From Nostoc sp. TCL26-01 (lineage in GTDB: Bacteria > Cyanobacteriota > Cyanobacteriia > Cyanobacteriales > Nostocaceae): a DNA stretch of 64,000 bases. The position numbers and the translations under genes are program-made. The notes beneath the pieces were generated by a model. It searched no databases. It was not told the origin of the DNA and saw only the letters and a program-made list of their open reading frames with translations. Shown in pieces: positions 45,048 to 52,275 of this stretch. The stretch lies in contig NZ_CP040297.1 in NCBI RefSeq assembly GCF_013393945.1, forward strand, positions 1,020,001 through 1,084,000, in the 5' to 3' direction. Each line of letters starts with the position of its first letter. Position 1 is the stretch's first letter.

Positions 45048-45625
45048 TATTTACTGGTATCAAGAATTGAGTACTGTTTACCGTATCCGACAATTAATTC
45101 AGCATACCCATTAGCACCAAGTATGTTAGTTCTTTTGGTGCTGTCGTTAAAAATAGCTTTGAACCTATCAAGGATGGTATTCATCGTAAAAGTACCGGTG
45201 GCAACACTAAATGGAGTAGACCAGTGAGATTGACCACCTTTGTCGTCGTATTTTTTAATCCATCTAGTACCGTAGCTAGTATTTTTAACTTCAGCCGTAG
45301 CATCACCGTAATACCAGCGAAGTTTGACTACTGCAATTTTGGAACCTTTGTTGACCTCAACTACTACAGAACCATCGGGAACGGTAGCTAATAAACCAAC
45401 TTCAGCGATACCGCCTAAATTAGTTAAAGCTTGCTTTTTAACTTCAAATTGTAAGAACCTACCAGTCTCTAACGGGTCACGGTAATAAGCAATCTGAAAA
45501 TCTTCTGGTTTTCTTGCTTTATAAGGTTTTGGGTTTGCCAGCCTTGCCGCTTTTCTCGCGGCTTCTCTAGCACGAGCAATTTTAGCCAATTCTTCTAATT
45601 CGTATGCACTTTTACGTCTAGCCAT
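45047..45625 (-). CDS. Basic 192-aa protein of the element, possibly structural
   Basis: A strongly basic helical N-terminus (ELAKIARAREAARKAARLAN followed by PKPYKARKP) precedes a beta-rich domain (GSVVVEVNKGSKIAVVKLRW, VATGTFTMNTILDRFKAIFN, ending GYGKQYSILDTSK). A basic tail joined to a beta domain is common in nucleic-acid-binding coat proteins, but this is only a suggestion. GGAGGG precedes the ATG. It starts the short leftward transcript opposite the rightward block. Confidence 0.65.
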   Translation of the reverse strand: MARRKSAYELEELAKIARAREAARKAARLANPKPYKARKPEDFQIAYYRDPLETGRFLQFEVKKQALTNLGGIAEVGLLATVPDGSVVVEVNKGSKIAVVKLRWYYGDATAEVKNTSYGTRWIKKYDDKGGQSHWSTPFSVATGTFTMNTILDRFKAIFNDSTKRTNILGANGYAELIVGYGKQYSILDTSK

Positions 45626-45636
45626 TTTTTATCCCT

Positions 45637-45695
45637 CCGTCAAAAATCTTGTTCTCCCCACTCTACAAGGGTTTTACCCTGTTCTTTTTTGACGG
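45637..45695. promoter_or_regulatory. Inverted repeat in the divergent control region
   Basis: CCGTCAAAAA (45637-45646) and TTTTTGACGG (45686-45695) are perfect inverted arms around 39 bp, just upstream of the 192-aa gene. Confidence 0.5.
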
Positions 45696-45740
45696 AAACC
45701 TATACGTTTCCATGAGTTTTTTAGATAACTCTACACAGTT

Positions 45741-45768
45741 AACAAATAGTACAGATATACTATTTGTT
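45741..45768. promoter_or_regulatory. Operator-like palindrome before the rightward block
   Basis: AACAAATAGTA (45741-45751) and TACTATTTGTT (45758-45768) are perfect 11-bp arms separated by CAGATA. It lies 22 bp before the ATG at 45790, so a bound protein would block the promoter or the ribosome binding region. The repressor is not identified. Confidence 0.6.
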
Positions 45769-45789
45769 ATCCAAACACTTAACCTAAAA

Positions 45790-46134
45790 ATGGCTCAACC
45801 CACACTTACAGATATTTTTGGACAAGGTGCAACCCAAAACGGTACTACACTCACGATTCTCAAGTCTGACCTTGTTGACGCAGGATTAACGGTAAATTCC
45901 AGTAATTCGGCAGAATCATTACTTGTTGCAATTTTAAAAAAAGCATCAGCTAGCTTAACGAGTGAAAACAGGGATTCAAGTATAGACCAGAGTGTTTATG
46001 TTGATGTCGAAAATCAACCTAGCTTTGCTACTCGGATAAACGGTAATACTACGGCTAGATACATTCGAGATACTATTACCATTGAACTTGACAAAGCCTA
46101 CAACGACACAGGAATAGACCCAGACGACTACTAA
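45790..46134 (+). CDS. Hypothetical protein, first of two tandem paralogues
   Basis: 114 aa from the ATG at 45790; upstream in-frame codons run through the operator palindrome and are unlikely to be translated. Reads QPTLTDIFGQGATQNGTTLT, ILKSDLVDAGLTVN, then SNSAESLLVAILKKASASLT and ARYIRDTITIELDKAY. The order IFG, QN, (I/L)-x-KSD, AESLL-x-x-IL, R-x-IR-x-TI is repeated in the next gene, so the two come from a duplication. Confidence 0.72.
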   Translation: MAQPTLTDIFGQGATQNGTTLTILKSDLVDAGLTVNSSNSAESLLVAILKKASASLTSENRDSSIDQSVYVDVENQPSFATRINGNTTARYIRDTITIELDKAYNDTGIDPDDY

Positions 46135-46481
46135 TGTACGAAATCAAAATACAACATATATTCGGTGAAAATGTCATTCAAAATAATCAGGCTTTAATAA
46201 TTAAAAAGTCTGATTTTCCTTTACTGTCACCACTTGTTAACAACACTGCTGAATCTCTGCTGATTACAATCCTAATTAATGCAATCAGAAATTTTCAGGG
46301 AATTATAGAAGATGAAAATAATCAAGGTATTAACGATGAAAGTAATAACCTAATTGAATTTGATAACACCGATGCTTACACTTTTTTAAAGATGAAAAGA
46401 TGGAATGATTTTTTCACTGATAGAAACAATCAAAGATTTATCAGACGCACAATAGTAATCGACACATATGAAGCTGAATGA
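46134..46481 (+). CDS. Hypothetical protein, second of two tandem paralogues
   Basis: A 115-aa protein reading YEIKIQHIFGENVIQNNQAL, IIKKSDFPLLSPLVN, then NTAESLLITILINAIRNFQG and QRFIRRTIVIDTYEAE. It is clearly related to the preceding protein. Stop and start codons overlap (TAATG). Its own 3' end overlaps the discoidin-like gene by 14 bases. Confidence 0.72.
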   Translation: MYEIKIQHIFGENVIQNNQALIIKKSDFPLLSPLVNNTAESLLITILINAIRNFQGIIEDENNQGINDESNNLIEFDNTDAYTFLKMKRWNDFFTDRNNQRFIRRTIVIDTYEAE

Positions 46482-47133
46482 GTATCCCGAATTATTGCAA
46501 TTATCTGAAAATGATTTACTACTGGGTTGGGATAGTGTTAATGCTATTGTTTCCGTGATAAGAGTTAGCACATTAAGAGATTATTTGGGAGTAGAACCTC
46601 CAGCCGACAATACATTACCTACTCTTGTTTTTAGTGAATTTGGTGATAACAAAGGAATGTGCTATTGGCTAGCAACGAGACTCGATGATAACTGGAGTAA
46701 TCCACATACATCTGGTGAACTAACAGTAATTTCCAATGGTGGGGGAGTTGCGAATCTAGCTTCTATTGTTGACAGAACCACTGGTGGCGGCAACTATCCC
46801 GCTAGCGCTCAAAACGCTTATTGGGGTGTAGACTTCAAAACCCATAAATTGAAGGTAACTGATTACATAATTCGTCACGACGCTAATAGCGGTTACGCGC
46901 TAAGAAGTTGGAAATTACAAGGCAGTAACAACGGTATAGACTGGATTGATATACACAGTCAAACAAATAACACCACGCTCAATAATCCGTTTGATTGGTT
47001 GCGAGTAAGCGTAACAGGCGTAACTACTGCATACAAAATTTTCAAGCTTGTAATGACTGCTCCTAATAGCGCAGGAACTTATGAATTTTGTTGTTCAGAG
47101 TTGGAATTTTATGGTGAGGTGCAAGCGATATGA
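46468..47133 (+). CDS. Discoidin (F5/8 type C)-like domain protein
   Basis: A 221-aa protein. The N-terminal ~45 residues are a linker (QLSENDLLLGWDSVNAIVSV). The C-terminal ~160 resemble an F5/8 type C jelly roll: NAYWGVDFKTHKLKVTDYII, RHDANSGYALRSWKLQGSNN, GIDWIDIHSQTNNTTLNN, and the closing CCSELEFYG. Such domains bind sugars or cell surfaces. Inside a virus-like block it would suit a receptor-binding or fibre protein. It overlaps the genes on both sides. Confidence 0.75.
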   Translation: MKLNEYPELLQLSENDLLLGWDSVNAIVSVIRVSTLRDYLGVEPPADNTLPTLVFSEFGDNKGMCYWLATRLDDNWSNPHTSGELTVISNGGGVANLASIVDRTTGGGNYPASAQNAYWGVDFKTHKLKVTDYIIRHDANSGYALRSWKLQGSNNGIDWIDIHSQTNNTTLNNPFDWLRVSVTGVTTAYKIFKLVMTAPNSAGTYEFCCSELEFYGEVQAI

Positions 47134-47486
47134 GCTACTGCGAGGGTAAGGAGTCTGCAACCGTAAAAATTACATGGAGTGGTGGAGATAAAGAGAGTGT
47201 AGTGAGTGAGTACCCTGGTGTAGAGGTAACCAGCAAACCTTCCTATTCCTACAAAATCACATACCACCACGATGTCAGACCTAACAGTAATAATTTTCAA
47301 GATTCTTATGATTCTTTTAAAGAATTAGGAATACTTGAGGAGCCGATATCTTATCAACTAATCTCAAGTTCTGATGGTAAAATCGTTGATTTAAAAGTTG
47401 CATCAGGAACCCCCCCCAGAAAGAAACGACTATTGTCATGGCAAGAAATAGTAGCTATGGGTCAATTTTCTCAAACTTGCAACTAG
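47130..47486 (+). CDS. Hypothetical 118-aa protein, 5' part of a frame-shifted pair
   Basis: Reads SYCEGKESATVKITWSGGDK, then PSYSYKITYHHDVRPNSNNF and DGKIVDLKVASGTPPRKKRL. At 47410-47417 there is a C8 tract in which codons run ...ACC CCC CCC AGA, giving the in-phase slippery heptamer C CCC CCC. A -1 slip there leads into the downstream Cys-rich frame and makes a ~190-aa fusion; without it the frame stops at 47486. It overlaps the discoidin-like gene by four bases. Confidence 0.65.
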   Translation: MSYCEGKESATVKITWSGGDKESVVSEYPGVEVTSKPSYSYKITYHHDVRPNSNNFQDSYDSFKELGILEEPISYQLISSSDGKIVDLKVASGTPPRKKRLLSWQEIVAMGQFSQTCN

Positions 47487-47704
47487 TACGAGGGGATTTA
47501 TATACAGAAGTGAGGGTTGTTGATAAAAAGTCAACAGTTAAATTAAGTCGCAAAGGTAGCGCTAACTGGGATGTTGTTTGTAGCGATGAATGTCCACCGG
47601 GACAGATTAAATGTGAGCATCCTGGCTACCCTGGATTTTGCTGTATCCCCTGTAAACCAACAGCAAATAAAATAAATAACCTTGCTGCGAAGGTGGGGAA
47701 ATAA
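47438..47704 (+). CDS. Cys-rich protein, 3' part of a frame-shifted pair
   Basis: 88 aa from an internal ATG, but the frame is open back to the C8 tract. Contains LVRGDLYTEVRVVDKKSTVK, then CSDECPPGQIKCEH and PGYPGFCCIPCKP, seven cysteines in about 25 residues that suggest disulfides or a metal site. No ribosome binding site lies before the ATG, favouring expression by fusion with the upstream frame. Four bases separate it from the next gene. Confidence 0.62.
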   Translation: MARNSSYGSIFSNLQLVRGDLYTEVRVVDKKSTVKLSRKGSANWDVVCSDECPPGQIKCEHPGYPGFCCIPCKPTANKINNLAAKVGK

Positions 47705-47707
47705 TCT

Positions 47708-47959
47708 ATGGCACAGTGCAAAGATATTGACGCAGCACTAGCGAGATTAGAGCGCAAGATTGACGCTCAAAATAAACGCATTGGAGAGTTAGAAAAAGAA
47801 CAGAAAAGATGTTGCAACGATAATAAAAACAATAAAAACCAAAACTTAGCTGACATATATAACAGACTTAATAAGCTTGAGAATTATTGTCAGAGTATAG
47901 AGAATTTATTTGCTCAAATAGCTAATTTATTCAAACCAATAATATCTATCTTTAAATAA
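47708..47959 (+). CDS. Small coiled-coil protein of the rightward block
   Basis: An 83-aa protein built of two coiled-coil helices: DAALARLERKIDAQNKRIGE, LEKEQKRCC, then NLADIYNRLNKLENYCQSIE. It ends in a hydrophobic helix (NLFAQIANLFKPIISIF). The cysteine pair at the turn may form disulfides. The stop codon abuts the start of the 823-aa gene. Confidence 0.68.
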   Translation: MAQCKDIDAALARLERKIDAQNKRIGELEKEQKRCCNDNKNNKNQNLADIYNRLNKLENYCQSIENLFAQIANLFKPIISIFK

Positions 47960-50431
47960 ATGACGTTACCACCGCAGACGAAATCGGGGAGATTGGTACT
48001 TGAATCATTGACCAATCTATCGAAGGAATTACACTTTTACGATAAGCAGTTTAAAGCATTACGTAAACTCAAGTCATCAATAGCAGAAATTGACCAAATA
48101 AAACGAGGTGTCAGCACCGCTACTTCTAGTGTAAAAACACTAGAAAAGCAGTTTGGTGCGGGACAGAAAGTAGTCGATGTATTAAATAAAGATGTCAAGG
48201 AAAGTAAGAATCTGTGGAATAGTTTTTTAAGCAAGATTCCTGGAGGTGGAAACAATGCCAGTAAAGCTTCAAAAGTAGGAGCCACTATTGGTGGATTAAT
48301 TGCACTTGGTGGAGTAGCAGTAATAATTGCATTACAGTCAATCGTTGCAGGGATAGTACAAAATTCAGCCGACAAACGTTCTGATACCCTCGATGCTGAA
48401 CTAACAAAAGTAAATGGTAGAGCCTTACAAGCACAAGCACAAGTAAAAGCCGTTCTTCAACAATTGAATCAGAATAAATTAGAAGACCAACGAACAAGAG
48501 ATAGGGTATATGGACTAGAAAAGCAACTTGTACCTATTAGAGAAAAATCTAATGATGCTTTGTATGAAGTACGCCAAGGTAGAACAATATTAGAATCCAA
48601 GATTGCCGATGCTAGAAAATATGCAAATGATGTGCTAGCAGAATCAAGGGGGACAGCATCAAAAATTAATTCACAAATACAACAGCAGAACGCAAGTTTT
48701 GCTAAACAGATAGCTGATGTTAATGCCAAAATTGCATCTTTTACTAATGGGGTAAAAGACAATTTTCAAACTAGCATCAATACCACAATCAATGGACTCA
48801 AAGCTGAGATAACATCATTAAAAGCAACTCAAGCAACGAAGGTAGATATTAACTCTGCTATTGATAAAAATAATGTTGCTATCGATAGCAAATTAAAGTC
48901 TACTAACGATGTTTTGCAGGGCATCATTAAACCTGTACAAGCCACAGTAAATACCCTGCAAAACGGATACACAGAGATAGTTAAAAATGGTGTTACTACT
49001 CGTTATTTCGATGGAGTAGTCAAGAGTCTTCAAGATACTTATAGTAAATCGTTTGAAGCTCAGGGTGCTAAATGGAATGAGGAACAAAGAAAGCTATCTG
49101 AAGACTTCCTTAACCAAATTAAACAAGGTAATGCCACGTCTAACATCATTCAACAAGGGATAAGAGAAGTAGATAAACAGGTTAACGATTTTATTCGGGA
49201 AGTAGAAAGAAAAACATCCCTTATTGACACAGTAAAGCCTGATATAGACAAACTCAGGAAAGATGTTCAGGGCGACTTAAACAAGGACAACAATCGATTA
49301 ACTACGCTTGAAATAAAGATACAAGAGATAGAAAAAATGAACGAGAAGGGTAATCAAAAACTCGACCAAATCATACCCAAGCTTGACCAAATTATTCCAA
49401 CACTTGCAGGTATACCACTTATTCCTGGCAGAGTAGCTGACACTTTAAAACCATCTATTCCTACGCTTCCACAGATAGAGAATAGCGTGGGTACTGCAAT
49501 GTGTAAAAACCTAAGAACAGGTTGTGGTAAACAAGCGATAGATAATGCAGTGGGCAATATTACCGGAAATAATAATAACAACACTAACGCTTTACTTAAT
49601 GCTGTAAACACGGGCTTAAATGCTGGAACTTTAGCGAGTAATTTAGCTTTATTACCAACCATCAACAACAAACTGGGTGAACAAATTCCTGGCGGTATAT
49701 CAGGGAAGCTAGGAAAGATTGCCTCATGGTTGCAGCTAGACAGAGTATTGAATCTTTTAATAACCGCAGCAACAATACATAACGCATTCCAACTTAGTAA
49801 TGATATTGCTGTTACTCTTGGTAGCGCTTTAGGTAACATTCTTCAGTTAATAGGAATTAAAAATGACGAAGGAGGTGCAATTGATATAGGGCAATTAATC
49901 AATGGCACAGTAGAGAATTTAGTTAAAGGTGTAATAGGTGCTGAAAATTACAAAGAAATGTCCTTGGCTTTTGCAAAGGCTAATAGAATTTATCAAGCAT
50001 CTAGTAACGTACTCAATAGTTTCACAAACATTGGACACACTATTACCAATGGACTAGAGATTGTAGGAGGGCAAAATGGCAAGATTGGTAATGCTCTAAA
50101 AACATGGGGAATAGTAGGAGAGAAAGCTTATGAGTGGATGAATCCCAATCCTAATTACCATAGTAGAATGTTGAACTTTTTCCAGAATGCTCAACAGGGT
50201 GCAAGTACTATTCAGCAAGTAACTCAAGTACCGTTAGATATTATTCAAGCTGCAACTGAGTTTAACAATTCAACTACAGAGGTAATCAAAGCTGTCACTC
50301 AAGATGAAAACACAAAAGACGGTGCTAACGTGGGTGATGCTAAGAAGGTGAAAGAGTCGCAGCAAATAGCAAAAACTAGCTCTATCGGTGCGTCAATTAC
50401 CAAAGATGATTTATTTAATGCAAATAGCTAG
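47960..50431 (+). CDS. 823-aa coiled-coil/membrane protein, tape-measure-like
   Basis: The largest protein of the element. Residues ~1-90 are helical. A hydrophobic segment lies near 105-130 (VGATIGGLIALGGVAVIIAL). A very long coiled-coil region follows (about 135-490, e.g. ALQAQAQVKAVLQQLNQNKL, LRKDVQGDLNKDNNRLTTLE). A second hydrophobic region lies near 600-660. This layout, and its place before two further structural-type genes, recalls phage tail tape-measure proteins. The similarity is of architecture only, and a membrane-spanning injection or pore protein is an alternative. Confidence 0.7.
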   Translation: MTLPPQTKSGRLVLESLTNLSKELHFYDKQFKALRKLKSSIAEIDQIKRGVSTATSSVKTLEKQFGAGQKVVDVLNKDVKESKNLWNSFLSKIPGGGNNASKASKVGATIGGLIALGGVAVIIALQSIVAGIVQNSADKRSDTLDAELTKVNGRALQAQAQVKAVLQQLNQNKLEDQRTRDRVYGLEKQLVPIREKSNDALYEVRQGRTILESKIADARKYANDVLAESRGTASKINSQIQQQNASFAKQIADVNAKIASFTNGVKDNFQTSINTTINGLKAEITSLKATQATKVDINSAIDKNNVAIDSKLKSTNDVLQGIIKPVQATVNTLQNGYTEIVKNGVTTRYFDGVVKSLQDTYSKSFEAQGAKWNEEQRKLSEDFLNQIKQGNATSNIIQQGIREVDKQVNDFIREVERKTSLIDTVKPDIDKLRKDVQGDLNKDNNRLTTLEIKIQEIEKMNEKGNQKLDQIIPKLDQIIPTLAGIPLIPGRVADTLKPSIPTLPQIENSVGTAMCKNLRTGCGKQAIDNAVGNITGNNNNNTNALLNAVNTGLNAGTLASNLALLPTINNKLGEQIPGGISGKLGKIASWLQLDRVLNLLITAATIHNAFQLSNDIAVTLGSALGNILQLIGIKNDEGGAIDIGQLINGTVENLVKGVIGAENYKEMSLAFAKANRIYQASSNVLNSFTNIGHTITNGLEIVGGQNGKIGNALKTWGIVGEKAYEWMNPNPNYHSRMLNFFQNAQQGASTIQQVTQVPLDIIQAATEFNNSTTEVIKAVTQDENTKDGANVGDAKKVKESQQIAKTSSIGASITKDDLFNANS

Positions 50432-50442
50432 AAGTAAATAAA

Positions 50443-51255
50443 ATGCCTTTACCTGATAACACTTTTGAGCATTTACAAGATGTAATAAGGAAGCAGCATA
50501 ATGCCAAGGTGAGGGATTTTTTCTCTGACCTTGGTGGTGAAGATTGGGAACCCGAAATAGCTACAAATAGGGGAAGCCTAAGAACAGCTTGTACAATACT
50601 AGATAACGATACAGCCCCAGTCATGGAAATGAGATTTAGACTTTTCTATGACATTCTAGGAGTAGGTAAAGAAGATTTAGTGGTATTTCATGGGGTACGG
50701 AATGACGAAAGTATTCCTGTTGAAGGTAGACCATTAATCTGTTTTTATTTCTCCCAAGACGCTGCTGCTACCCCTGATAATCTTGACCCTGTAGACGCTG
50801 AATATAGTTTCAGGATTATGGATGAAACACAGGCGACATTTACAGAAGCTAAAGCTAGAACCCTTGGACTAAAAATAAAACAGGAATTCATAGTATCAGG
50901 TAAGGGGATAGTTTTTACTAAAGGAAAAAATATCTATAAGTATGTAGATGAAGTGAAGGGATACAGGAATCGTATTTATAGCAATTCTGAACCTGATGCT
51001 ATTGATGTTATACGTAGGCTTTTAGCTTGTCAGAATTTTACTTTTGATGATGATAAGTTAACCGTTAGCCAGCCTAAAAAAAATAGTACCTCTACTACCG
51101 CCACCCATCTTGTCTATGGTAAACAGAGAAAGAAAAAAAGATTCAGACCTATAGCTAATATTAGATTCAGGTACGCTTATATGTCGTTACCGGGAATGAA
51201 TAAAGATGTATTTTTAGTTGATACAACTGGTAGATATAACCCATTGGTAAAATGA
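50443..51255 (+). CDS. Hypothetical 270-aa protein downstream of the tape-measure-like gene
   Basis: A soluble mixed alpha/beta protein: NTFEHLQDVIRKQHNAKVRD, then TAPVMEMRFRLFYDILGVGK, GRPLICFYFSQDAA and a basic stretch QRKKKRFRPIANIRFRYAYM near the C-terminus. No family is recognised. By position after the 823-aa gene a distal-tail-like or baseplate-like role is possible. It overlaps the next gene by four bases. Confidence 0.66.
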   Translation: MPLPDNTFEHLQDVIRKQHNAKVRDFFSDLGGEDWEPEIATNRGSLRTACTILDNDTAPVMEMRFRLFYDILGVGKEDLVVFHGVRNDESIPVEGRPLICFYFSQDAAATPDNLDPVDAEYSFRIMDETQATFTEAKARTLGLKIKQEFIVSGKGIVFTKGKNIYKYVDEVKGYRNRIYSNSEPDAIDVIRRLLACQNFTFDDDKLTVSQPKKNSTSTTATHLVYGKQRKKKRFRPIANIRFRYAYMSLPGMNKDVFLVDTTGRYNPLVK

Positions 51256-51689
51256 ACAAAATAATAGCTGTAAACCCCAGTAACACTCAACCTACTTTAA
51301 CCCTCACCCTAGAATCAACGGGTATCTTGCTGGGTATTCTAGTAAGTGTTTCGATGTTGTTGGGTGGAACGATAAAGGTAATCACTAAGTTTAATACTAT
51401 TAGTAATTCAATTAGGGATTTAAGAGAAGATTTAAATAGTAATACCAAGGCTTTAGAGCAATTCAAAACTTTGAATTCTGAGGTATTGGTATTAGACAGG
51501 AAGCTAGACCTTCACTTACAAGAGTACGTTAACCGTAAGGAGACTGTGCAATTCCTGATGGGACAGCTAGACCAGAAGATTGACCATAACAGGAAGCGGT
51601 GGGAGGAAGAGTTACAGGAAGTGAAGGGGGAAACGAAGCAACTAGAGAATTATTTGCAAAGCCACAGTGGTTTTAAGGTACGTGAGTAA
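51252..51689 (+). CDS. Small membrane protein with coiled coil, holin- or spanin-like
   Basis: A 145-aa protein. One membrane segment (about residues 18-42, TGILLGILVSVSMLLGGTIK) is followed by a long coiled coil (RDLREDLNSNTKALEQFKTL, WEEELQEVKGETKQLENYL). The topology suits a cytoplasmic-membrane-anchored rod as in phage spanins or other lysis or tail-anchoring proteins. There is no lysozyme or amidase nearby. Function is inference. Confidence 0.65.
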   Translation: MNKIIAVNPSNTQPTLTLTLESTGILLGILVSVSMLLGGTIKVITKFNTISNSIRDLREDLNSNTKALEQFKTLNSEVLVLDRKLDLHLQEYVNRKETVQFLMGQLDQKIDHNRKRWEEELQEVKGETKQLENYLQSHSGFKVRE

Positions 51690-51710
51690 GTCTCTGTCTA
51701 TGTTCTAGAA

Positions 51711-51747
51711 TACTTAAAGTATTACTTTAAGTATTACTTTAAGTAAA
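51711..51747. promoter_or_regulatory. Tandem operator site E (3 x 12 bp)
   Basis: TACTTAAAGTAT, TACTTTAAGTAT and TACTTTAAGTAA follow one another between the membrane-protein gene and the small phage-type gene, about 70 bp before the latter. Confidence 0.78.
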
Positions 51748-51814
51748 TAAAAGTAGAGATAGAAAGATAGAGAGATAGATGACTAAAATTGAGTAACCTA
51801 AATTGGTGAATATT

Positions 51815-52030
51815 ATGAAAGCTAAATTTCAAGTTTCTAGCACTACCAGATTTACTGGATTCTCAGGTGTGAAGGTTGAGTTGTACCCAGTGGTTAATAC
51901 CTCAGACGAGAATAAGGAATTCTGGAAGGCTACACCGGATGGTAAATTGGAGATGACGATAACTAATCCTAATGCTGTTGACTTCTTTGAAGTGGATAAG
52001 GAGTATTATCTAGAATTCAGCGAAGTATAA
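51815..52030 (+). CDS. Small phage-type protein
   Basis: 71 aa from the ATG at 51815 (TTG and GTG codons in the same frame precede it). KAKFQVSSTTRFTGFSGVKV, then DENKEFWKATPDGKLEMTIT and FFEVDKEYYLEFSEV match a short protein widespread in phages and prophages (ENKxFxKxTPxGxxExxIxN ... FxxGxxYYVDF). The role is unknown. It supports viral ancestry. It has its own operator (site E) and terminator. Confidence 0.75.
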   Translation: MKAKFQVSSTTRFTGFSGVKVELYPVVNTSDENKEFWKATPDGKLEMTITNPNAVDFFEVDKEYYLEFSEV

Positions 52031-52053
52031 TTAACTAAATACATGATTTATAG

Positions 52054-52088
52054 GAGTTACCTATTTAGGTAACTCTTTTTATTTTTTT
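52054..52088 (+). terminator. Terminator after the small phage-type gene
   Basis: GAGTTACCT and AGGTAACTC pair around ATTT, followed by a T-run. Confidence 0.82.
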
Positions 52089-52218
52089 AACTATCTATTT
52101 TTTAAAATCTTTATTTATTTTTACCGGATGTAGTACAGTACTACATTAGGATTTTTAAAATATATAATTAGATAAATATTAAATATATAAATAATAAAAA
52201 TAATAAATAATATAATAT
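52089..52218. other. Extremely AT-rich spacer
   Basis: Almost pure A/T from about 52150 to 52225 (TAAATATATAAATAATAAAA type), preceded by GTAGTACAGTACTAC, a 15-bp palindrome at about 52130-52144. No gene is present. Confidence 0.5.
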
Positions 52219-52252
52219 AAAAAAATACCTACTAACGTTATAGCTAGTAGGT
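52219..52252 (-). terminator. Terminator of the integrase gene
   Basis: ACCTACTA (52227-52234) and TAGTAGGT (52245-52252) form the stem. On the minus strand it is followed by a T-rich run. It lies 24 bp after the integrase stop codon. Confidence 0.75.
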
Positions 52253-52275
52253 TTTATTTGTTGGGGTTATGTTGG

